From contig CAYRYR010000153.1 of NCBI GenBank assembly GCA_964428385.1, positions 1-5,014 on the forward strand: DNA of 5,014 bases, given 5' to 3'. The first letter of the stretch is position 1. Each line of letters begins with the position of its first letter. The notes beneath the pieces are model-generated. The model made no database searches, had not been told where the DNA came from, and saw only the letters and a program-made list of their open reading frames with translations. Below are positions 1 to 5,014 of this stretch, in pieces. Made by a program: the position numbers and the translations under genes. Origin of the DNA: JAFGOM01 sp964428385. Its GTDB lineage: Archaea; Halobacteriota; Methanomicrobia; Methanomicrobiales; Methanospirillaceae.

Positions 1-57
1 TCTTGATGGATATCAACAATAAACCCATGTAAATACCTGATTTTTCCTATTGTATAG

Positions 58-144
58 GTAACCTGAAAGGATGAAAAAAAGATATCTATTCAGGAGATGT
101 TCTGAATAGTAAATAGTAAAAAATCTCTTTCTAAGCCAGGTTAC
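58..144. repeat. 8-bp inverted repeat enclosing the terminator hairpin
   Basis: Positions 58-65 (gtaacctg) are the reverse complement of 137-144 (caggttac). The pair encloses the 86-109 hairpin and its T-tract. An 8-bp match at this distance can arise by chance in a non-coding stretch, so function is unproven. Confidence 0.25.
74..109 (-). terminator. Hairpin followed by T-tract, probable end of the operon
   Basis: Positions 86-93 (ctattcag) and 102-109 (ctgaatag) are perfect 8-bp inverted repeats. Two further pairs (94 with 101 as G-U, 95 with 100 as A-U) can close the loop to 4 nt. Read on the minus strand, the hairpin is followed after 5 nt by seven T residues (80 down to 74). This is the classical intrinsic terminator layout, about 145 nt beyond the stop of the REC-HK gene. 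In archaea the T-tract alone is usually the key signal and the hairpin is not required, so the termination role is likely but the importance of the stem is uncertain. Confidence 0.6.
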
Positions 145-190
145 TGTTTTTATTGTAAAAAAGAGAGATATCATACGATTTGAAAAGGAC

Positions 191-214
191 AGATACGTAC
201 CAGTACTGGTATCT
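191..214. repeat. Imperfect palindrome with perfect 14-bp core, downstream of the REC-HK gene
   Basis: Positions 198-211 read taccagtactggta, a perfect 14-bp palindrome. The flanks agatac (191-196) and gtatct (209-214) are also complementary, so the whole element can pair in two ways, one of which bulges gtac at 197-200. It lies 38-61 nt past the REC-HK stop. It could be a protein-binding site or a 3'-end RNA hairpin. Only a short T4 run follows on the minus strand, so it is a weaker terminator candidate than the hairpin at 86-109. Confidence 0.45.
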
Positions 215-251
215 TGTTACTATCTCTTTTAATTTTATGTTGTACCTGATA

Positions 252-1565
252 TCAGCGTTTGTCACGGATTGTATCAGGCGGACAGGTTATCTCAAACCTG
301 GCTCCTACATGTAGTATTCCTGTTTCATGTATACTGATACCGGTAATAGACAAAATTTCACGGGCGAGAAAGAGACCAAGTCCTGTATTTCCACCGTACT
401 TAAAGTTGAAAATTTTTTCTTTTTCCTCCTGACTGATGCCTATTCCGTCATCCTCACATACGATTACCGTTTTTTTATCCTGGTGCGATAGACTGAATCT
501 GATGGTTGTAATCTTTTGGCCATATCTGACTGCATTCCCAATCAGATTGGAAAAAACGTTTTCAATCATTGGATCTGCAAATATCTCAACCTGTTCTGGT
601 ATCAGATTCTCTAGTGTTATAAGGTCAAGATCCGTGTATGTTGTTGATCGGTTTACCAGTGCTCTGATATTCATCCATTGAGGAGACTCAATTCCGATAT
701 CCTGATATTCACCGGTAAATGTGGCGGTATTAATTGTCTGTTTCGTGATGGCAACTGCCTTATTGATAAATGTACGGGCTGTGTCTGGATCATCAACCCA
801 GTCAGACTGTGCAAGGTCCAGATACCCTTGTAGTGAGTGGAGCTGGTTGAGAAGATCATGACGGGTAATGCTGGTCATGAGTTGCAGTTTTTTATTTGCT
901 GTTGCAAGTGCCATCTCTGCATGCTGTCGTTCACTGTTCTCCTGGTACAGTTCTTCATTTGTTTGTTCGAGAAGATTAACACTCTCTTTTTGTTGATTAT
1001 GGAGATACTGGAGCTGATCATGTGCATGATGTAATTCTACATTATTTTTTATTGCAGTCTCGTATGTTGAGAGAAGAATATTAAGAATCTGGGTCCTGCT
1101 GGTTTTAAGGGTATGAGTTACATCTGAAAAGACCACTTCTAGTGGTGTAACCTTCCCGTCAGGGTCCGGTCGTGTCATACCAAGATGGGTGCTTTGTATT
1201 TGTTCCAGTATGTATTCTGGCTCATAAGGCTTGATAATAAAATTATCAGCCCCTGATTCAAGTCCTTTTATTACATCAGACGGTTCTGCAAGATGAGTAA
1301 CCAGAATAACCGGAATGGTTCGCATTGTATCATCGTCCTTAATGGTTCTACACAGTTCATATCCATCCATATCAGGCATCTGGACATCAGTAAGGACGAT
1401 ATCGGGTTTTAGTGCAGTTATCTGGTTAAGAGCACTGTAGCCGTTTGATGCCATTATTGTTGTATATCCACCCTTTACCAGGATATATCGTAAATACTCT
1501 GCCTGAGTACGGTTATCCTCCACGACGAGAATTGTTAAAGCATTTTTTGCAGAATGTTCAGGCAT
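252..1565 (-). CDS. Receiver-histidine kinase protein (REC-HK), probable output of the CheA pathway
   Basis: This 437-residue soluble protein has a receiver domain at its N-terminus and a histidine kinase core at its C-terminus. REC (residues 11-125) has the acidic pair Glu16/Asp17, phosphoacceptor Asp60 in LTDVQMPDMDG, Thr90 and Lys112 (IIKPY). Residues 138-180 form a linker around TLKTSRTQILNILLSTYETA, followed by a predicted coiled coil to about 230. The H-box has His236 in RHDLLNQL. The ATPase domain has an N-box at 340-349 (NLIGNAVRYG), G1 at 371-377 (EDDGIGI) and G2 at 391-398 (GGNTGLGL), with a very short lid between G1 and G2. There is no transmembrane, PAS, GAF or DNA-binding domain, so its input must come through the receiver or a partner protein. 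Lying next to CheA, it is a natural phosphate acceptor from that kinase, but this is inference. The start is secure: REC begins about ten residues in and the next Met (38) lies inside it. A weak GAGATG sits 8 nt or so upstream. Its own downstream target is not in the window. Confidence 0.94.
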   Translation of the reverse strand: MPEHSAKNALTILVVEDNRTQAEYLRYILVKGGYTTIMASNGYSALNQITALKPDIVLTDVQMPDMDGYELCRTIKDDDTMRTIPVILVTHLAEPSDVIKGLESGADNFIIKPYEPEYILEQIQSTHLGMTRPDPDGKVTPLEVVFSDVTHTLKTSRTQILNILLSTYETAIKNNVELHHAHDQLQYLHNQQKESVNLLEQTNEELYQENSERQHAEMALATANKKLQLMTSITRHDLLNQLHSLQGYLDLAQSDWVDDPDTARTFINKAVAITKQTINTATFTGEYQDIGIESPQWMNIRALVNRSTTYTDLDLITLENLIPEQVEIFADPMIENVFSNLIGNAVRYGQKITTIRFSLSHQDKKTVIVCEDDGIGISQEEKEKIFNFKYGGNTGLGLFLAREILSITGISIHETGILHVGARFEITCPPDTIRDKR

Positions 1566-1612
1566 AATGGCATCTCTTATTATTTACACACAATATAATG
1601 AAGATATAGAAA
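1566..1612 (-). promoter_or_regulatory. AT-rich spacer between CheA and REC-HK genes, possible internal promoter
   Basis: This 47-bp gap is strongly AT-rich. On the minus strand it contains TTTCTATATCTT near 1600-1612 and TTATATTG near 1592-1599, which loosely resemble the archaeal TATA box (TTTATATA-like). A start site about 26 nt downstream of the first would give a short leader ahead of the ATG at 1565. No clear BRE is visible. GAGATG, ending about 6 nt before the ATG, is the only ribosome-binding candidate and is weak. The gap is longer than the 10 bp between the MCP and CheA genes, so a separate promoter for the REC-HK is possible but unproven. Confidence 0.2.
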
Positions 1613-4012
1613 TCAGGAACAATGAGAATGTTCAAGTAACTGTTGTATTACTTTAAGAAAGTTATTTTGTTCGAATGTTTTTTTAATAATATATGCAGTA
1701 GCTCCCACCGTAAACCCAAATTCCTGGTCCTGATACGTATCAAGTGCCGTCACCAGTACAACCGGCATCTGTTTTGTCCGATCAAAAGCCCGTATCTTCT
1801 CAGTTAAAGTAAATCCATTCATCCGTGGCATATCAACATCTGAAACAACAATATCATAATCCTCTTCCTTAAGGTTTTTTAATGCTTCGATTCCGTTCAC
1901 TGCAATTTTTACCTGATACCCTGCTCTCGTAAGAATATGTTCCATCATCGTTCGCAGTGTTACTGAATCATCAACGATTAAAACCCGGTATGTTTTCTTA
2001 TCATCAGGATCCACGAGAGGTATTATGGGGTTTTGTGCATATATTTCCTGTGTCAGCTCAGTTGGATCCAATACAAGTGCCAGGCGCCCGTCTCCAAGAA
2101 TAACAGCACCGGTAATTCCACTCACCCACCTAAGTTGTGTACCAAGAGGACGGATAATGATATCCTGTACCCAGATAACTTCATCGACGATATAGGCAAT
2201 GTGTTTGGTACCATAAGTAATAATGACAACAGAGAGATAATCCTCTTTTTTCATTCCCTGATAATAATCAGGCAGTCCGAGTGCATCATTTAGTATCATC
2301 ACTCTGATGGTATCCGTATGTAATTTGAGAAAAAGTCCACTTTCCTCTTTATGTATGGATGTACGGGGTATTCGGAGAACCTGTTGTATCTGGTGAATTG
2401 GCAGGATATAGACATAATTACCAGACTGCACCACAAGGCCCCGCATCGTCGCAAGTTTCATTGGCATTATCAGTGAAAACTTGGTACCTATTCCTGGTTT
2501 CGTGATTACTTGTATCTCCCCACCAAGACGGGTGATGATATCTTCAACGATTGCCATACCGAGTCCTCGTCCTGAGAGGTTGGTAACGACTGAACTTGTG
2601 GAAAAACCTGATAGAAATATAAGCTGGATTGTTTCTTCTTCGGTAAGGTCTTCTGCTTCTTTTGCATTGATTATGCCTTTTTTAACAGCTATCTGCCTAA
2701 TTTTTTTATAGTCAATACCGGCACCATCATCAGATACTTCTAACAGAACTTTGCTTCCTGAATGTGCAATGACCTCAATCTGAATGACACCGGTTTTTGG
2801 TTTCTGCTGTTTCATTCTGACCGCCGGGTATTCAATTCCATAATCTATACAATTGTAGATGATATGCATCAGGGGGACATGAAGTGATTCAAGAATACGG
2901 CGATCCATCTCAATTTCATCCCCGGAAATCTTAAGTTCAATTAGTTTCCCTAAGCTACGGGAGTTTTCCCTGACAATCCCTGAAAATGATGTAAGAATGC
3001 TAGAAACAGGAACCAACACCGCATCCTGAATCAGGTCTGAAATTTTATGTGTACTTGCGTCAAGGGCATCACGGTCAACATAGGTTGACTGGGTGTGAAC
3101 CGTAAGATCATGATGAAGCGTGTTTACAAAGTCCCGGTTTGTCTGTAAGAAGTCAATAATATGTTCCAGATAAACCAGGATATCAGGTGGAAGGTCTGTC
3201 TTTTGTGATCTGGAAGTTATCTCCTCTATGATATGCAGGTTGTTATAGATCTGTGCATGATTCCAGTTCCAAAGATTGAATCTACTCAGTATTTCCTCGA
3301 GTTCACGAAGTCTGTGTGATATAAAAAGTTGTGTTGAGAGCAGTCCGTCAGATGCTGCAATGAGCCGGTCAAATTTTTTTGTTGGTATCCGTATAGTATC
3401 TTTGTTCTTGATCTCTGGGTAATTGTATTCAATTTCCCGTTCCATTTTTCCGTTTTTTTTATGTATGGTGGTTGAGGTCAGGACCTGCATGTTTTTATAG
3501 TGATAGGCATCGTCACAGGCATTGTTTTTTCCGCTATCAGAACCCCCGTATTTCGAATCTGATGGTGAGGTTTTTGTTGTAAGTTCATTAAATTCAGTTT
3601 TCTTACTACCCTCATCATTCTTCGGCTCCAGTTCCCTGAGGTGCTGAATAATTTCAAATGCAGAATTATCCAGTCTTTTATCATCTTCAAGAATTGACCG
3701 GATGACCTTGATTGCACGGTGAAAAAGATCAAATACGTTTGTATCAGGAGAAAATAAGCTTTTTTTTATCTGTAAAAACGCACGCTCCAGATTAAGGCAG
3801 ACTGATTCCATCTCCTGTAAGTTTACAGCATGAGCAGCGCCTTTCAGGCTGTGTGAGTCTCTCAGTATTTCTTCTATCAGGTCAGAATCCACCGTTGGAT
3901 GCTTCTTTTCAAGTTTGATTAGTCCTTGTGATATCCTACTAAGTAGTTCATCTGCATCCTCCCGAAATGTTGCAAGCAAAAACTTCTGAAACTCTTCATC
4001 TGAACCGGTCAT
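1613..4012 (-). CDS. CheA-type chemosensory histidine kinase with C-terminal receiver domain
   Basis: This 799-residue cytoplasmic kinase would autophosphorylate under receptor control and pass phosphate to receiver domains. Residues 1-110 are an HPt domain with phosphoacceptor His54 in HSLKGAAHAVNL. Residues 128-204 are a polar, low-complexity linker with no recognisable P2 domain. P3 starts near 206 (TIRIPTKKFDRLI) and is long. P4 has an N-box at 387-394 (NCIDYGIE), G1 at 428-434 (DDGAGID), an F-box at 466-472 (FLSGFST) and G2 at 480-486 (SGRGLGM). A CheW-like P5 spans about 518-655 (LATMRGLVV, later VDEVIWVQDIIIRPLG and ILGDGRLALVLDP). REC spans 676-795 with Asp681/682, phosphoacceptor Asp725, Thr755 and Lys777. 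All key residues are present; the N-box His normally seen in CheA is Tyr391. Domain order and motif style resemble FrzE/WspE-type kinases of alternative pathways rather than flagellar CheA. The Met start is directly followed by the HPt domain. The upstream GAGAT is only a weak ribosome-binding match, so translational coupling to the MCP gene is plausible. Confidence 0.96.
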   Translation of the reverse strand: MTGSDEEFQKFLLATFREDADELLSRISQGLIKLEKKHPTVDSDLIEEILRDSHSLKGAAHAVNLQEMESVCLNLERAFLQIKKSLFSPDTNVFDLFHRAIKVIRSILEDDKRLDNSAFEIIQHLRELEPKNDEGSKKTEFNELTTKTSPSDSKYGGSDSGKNNACDDAYHYKNMQVLTSTTIHKKNGKMEREIEYNYPEIKNKDTIRIPTKKFDRLIAASDGLLSTQLFISHRLRELEEILSRFNLWNWNHAQIYNNLHIIEEITSRSQKTDLPPDILVYLEHIIDFLQTNRDFVNTLHHDLTVHTQSTYVDRDALDASTHKISDLIQDAVLVPVSSILTSFSGIVRENSRSLGKLIELKISGDEIEMDRRILESLHVPLMHIIYNCIDYGIEYPAVRMKQQKPKTGVIQIEVIAHSGSKVLLEVSDDGAGIDYKKIRQIAVKKGIINAKEAEDLTEEETIQLIFLSGFSTSSVVTNLSGRGLGMAIVEDIITRLGGEIQVITKPGIGTKFSLIMPMKLATMRGLVVQSGNYVYILPIHQIQQVLRIPRTSIHKEESGLFLKLHTDTIRVMILNDALGLPDYYQGMKKEDYLSVVIITYGTKHIAYIVDEVIWVQDIIIRPLGTQLRWVSGITGAVILGDGRLALVLDPTELTQEIYAQNPIIPLVDPDDKKTYRVLIVDDSVTLRTMMEHILTRAGYQVKIAVNGIEALKNLKEEDYDIVVSDVDMPRMNGFTLTEKIRAFDRTKQMPVVLVTALDTYQDQEFGFTVGATAYIIKKTFEQNNFLKVIQQLLEHSHCS

Positions 4013-4022
4013 GGCTACAATC

Positions 4023-5014
4023 TCATACGTGGTATTGTTCTGTTATTTTCTTTAACCGTGATCCAAGTTCATGTAGATCTTCTGCTGTCTTCTCAGCTTT
4101 TCTGGTAGTCTCCAGATTTTTATATGCTTCATCACGAATATTCTCGATTGCAACAGATATCAGGTCCATCCCTGCCACCTGCTCATGCATGGAATATGCA
4201 ATCTCGACTGCTGCCTGTGAAGAGTCAGCGATAGCCCGGGCCAGAACTTCAATAGCTTCCTGTGCATCGCTGGCAAGTCTGACAGCATCCGCAACCGTTG
4301 TTGTTCCACCTTGTGCTGAAACCACAGTTGATGAGACTCCCCGCTGGATATCAGTCAGAATTGTTCTGATGTTTCCAGTTGCCTGTTTTGATTGCTGGGC
4401 AAGATTATGAATCTCATTTGCAACGACAGCAAACCCTTTTCCAACATCACCGGCTTTTGCAGCTTCAATTGAGGCATTCACTGCGAGCATGTTTGATTGT
4501 TCGGAAATTTCAGTGACAGTTGCAATAATTTCACCAATTGCCTGACTCTGTTCAGAAAGTTTCACAACATTCAATCCGATGATATCCATCTGGCGTTTGA
4601 TATGATTCATACCATCCAGAATTTCTTTTACCGCTTTTTGTCCGTCTTTTGAGACTTCCCTTGCTTTTATAGATTTTTCAGAAACTACCGCAACCTTTTG
4701 ATTAACCTGTTCTGTCTTTTTCCGAACGTTTTCGACGGCATCTGAAGTTTCATTCACTGTTGTTGCTGTTTGTGAACTTGCTGAAGAGAGCTGTGTTGTG
4801 ACGGTCAGGATCTTACTTGATGCTGAAGAGAGAACTGTTATTCCTTCAGAGAGTTCCTCAGTAATCAGTTTCATAAGATGTGACAGTTCAATGCCAATGG
4901 TGTTGAGCGCATCGCGGTAAGCTACAAATTCTCCGGCAACAGGAATATTTTCATTAAACCGTGCAGTAAAATCTCCGGAAGCATAATATCCGGCAAGCCT
5001 CATTGCTTCGTTAA
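4023..5014 (-). CDS. Methyl-accepting chemotaxis protein, 3' part (5' end outside window)
   Basis: This is the C-terminal part of a chemoreceptor that would bind CheW and CheA and control the kinase encoded next. The frame stays open to the right edge (in-frame Asn-Glu-Ala precede the first Met in the window, at 5001-5003), so that Met is internal and the gene is partial. Counting from that Met, residues 1-45 look like a HAMP or HAMP-like segment ('YYASGDFTARFNENIPVAGEF'-type, cut here to its visible core around GDFTARF). Residues about 45-320 form the long antiparallel coiled coil. The hairpin tip is clear at residues 165-202 (window 4398-4511), with SEQSNMLAVNASIEAAKAGD followed by GKGFAVVANEI. 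The adjacent helices are rich in Ala, Ser, Thr, Glu and Gln, as expected of methylation helices. No transmembrane segment is visible in this part and the C-terminus (TEQYHV) has no evident CheR-tether pentapeptide. Ligand and membrane topology cannot be judged. The stop lies 10 bp before the CheA start, which suggests co-transcription. Confidence 0.95.
   Translation of the reverse strand, partial: NEAMRLAGYYASGDFTARFNENIPVAGEFVAYRDALNTIGIELSHLMKLITEELSEGITVLSSASSKILTVTTQLSSASSQTATTVNETSDAVENVRKKTEQVNQKVAVVSEKSIKAREVSKDGQKAVKEILDGMNHIKRQMDIIGLNVVKLSEQSQAIGEIIATVTEISEQSNMLAVNASIEAAKAGDVGKGFAVVANEIHNLAQQSKQATGNIRTILTDIQRGVSSTVVSAQGGTTTVADAVRLASDAQEAIEVLARAIADSSQAAVEIAYSMHEQVAGMDLISVAIENIRDEAYKNLETTRKAEKTAEDLHELGSRLKKITEQYHV

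Larger units (their letters stand above)
1..251. other. Non-coding region downstream of the operon
   Basis: No convincing gene is seen here. The stretch is AT-rich and holds the terminator-like hairpin (74-109), the palindrome at 198-211, a second minus-strand T6 run at 157-162, and a small plus/minus hairpin cctat-tgt-atagg at 46-58. The first 30 bases could be either the extreme start of a leftward gene (ATG at 26-28 on the minus strand) or the end of a convergent gene (stops in all plus frames by position 32). The window is too short on this side to decide. Confidence 0.6.

Noticed and set aside
1..28. Start of a further leftward gene (minus ATG at 26-28, with AGGT 6 nt upstream)
   Set aside because: Only nine codons are visible and the ribosome-binding match is four bases. 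It is possible, but cannot be supported from this window.
3..32. End of a convergent plus-strand gene (stop at 30-32, followed by T5 at 41-45 and a small hairpin at 46-58)
   Set aside because: Only about nine codons are visible and other plus-frame stops lie nearby. It cannot be told apart from chance.
436..681. Plus-strand open frame of 81 codons inside the REC-HK gene
   Set aside because: It lies antisense to the well-supported kinase domain, and its translation has no recognisable motif.
3401..3631. A P2 (CheY-binding) domain between HPt and P3 of CheA
   Set aside because: The segment is about 77 residues, rich in Lys, Ser, Asp, Asn and Gly, and looks like a disordered linker.
3478..3732. 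Minus-strand open frame of 84 codons within the CheA gene
   Set aside because: It overlaps CheA in another frame, across the HPt end and the linker. CheA reads through continuously with all domains intact, so there is no frameshift to explain.
3967..4410. Plus-strand open frame of 147 codons over the MCP-CheA junction
   Set aside because: It is Ser/Ala/Cys-rich, antisense to two clear genes (including part of the conserved MCP signalling region), and resembles no known protein.
4023..5003. Met at 5001-5003 as the true start of the MCP
   Set aside because: The frame stays open upstream to the window edge, and the residues around this Met look like the middle of a HAMP-like segment, so the gene continues to the right.
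1..5014. tRNA, rRNA, CRISPR array, insertion sequence or integrase
   Set aside because: No regularly spaced direct repeats, transposase motifs or tRNA-like cloverleaf were seen; nearly all of the sequence is coding.

Overview
The window holds three genes, all on the minus strand and read right to left. They form the downstream part of a chemosensory (Che-type) gene cluster: the 3' part of a methyl-accepting chemotaxis protein (MCP), a complete CheA-type kinase with a fused receiver domain, and a receiver-histidine kinase (REC-HK) protein. The MCP and CheA genes are 10 bp apart and CheA and REC-HK are 47 bp apart, so one leftward operon is likely. It begins to the right of the window.

The organism is most likely a methanogenic archaeon of the Methanomicrobiales or a relative (Methanospirillum-like). 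I infer this from the style of the REC-HK: its 'RHDLLNQL' H-box, its very short ATP lid ending in 'GNTGLGLFLAREILSITG', and its 'GARFEI' C-terminus are all common in kinases of that group. AT-rich spacers and the lack of strong Shine-Dalgarno sequences fit this. The assignment rests on memory of the families, not on a search.

Layout: 4023-5014 is the MCP, running off the right edge, with part of a HAMP-like segment and the whole cytoplasmic signalling coiled coil. Next, 1613-4012 is a CheA with HPt, dimerisation (P3), ATPase (P4), CheW-like (P5) and REC domains. It lacks the CheY-docking P2 domain, the arrangement of FrzE/WspE-type kinases in alternative, non-flagellar chemosensory pathways. 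Then 252-1565 is the REC-HK, with no sensor domain and no DNA-binding domain. Finally, 1-251 is non-coding and contains a good minus-strand hairpin plus T-tract (74-109) that probably ends the operon, a 14-bp palindrome, and further inverted repeats.

How they may work together: the MCP controls CheA autophosphorylation at His54 of its HPt domain. Phosphate can pass to CheA's own REC domain (Asp725) and, by inference, to the receiver of the neighbouring REC-HK (Asp60), which would then gate a second kinase (His236). A chemosensory array whose output is another histidine kinase, rather than CheY or a DNA-binding regulator, is the most interesting feature here. No CheW, CheR, CheB, CheY, CheC or CheD gene lies in the window; if this cluster has them, they are probably upstream to the right.
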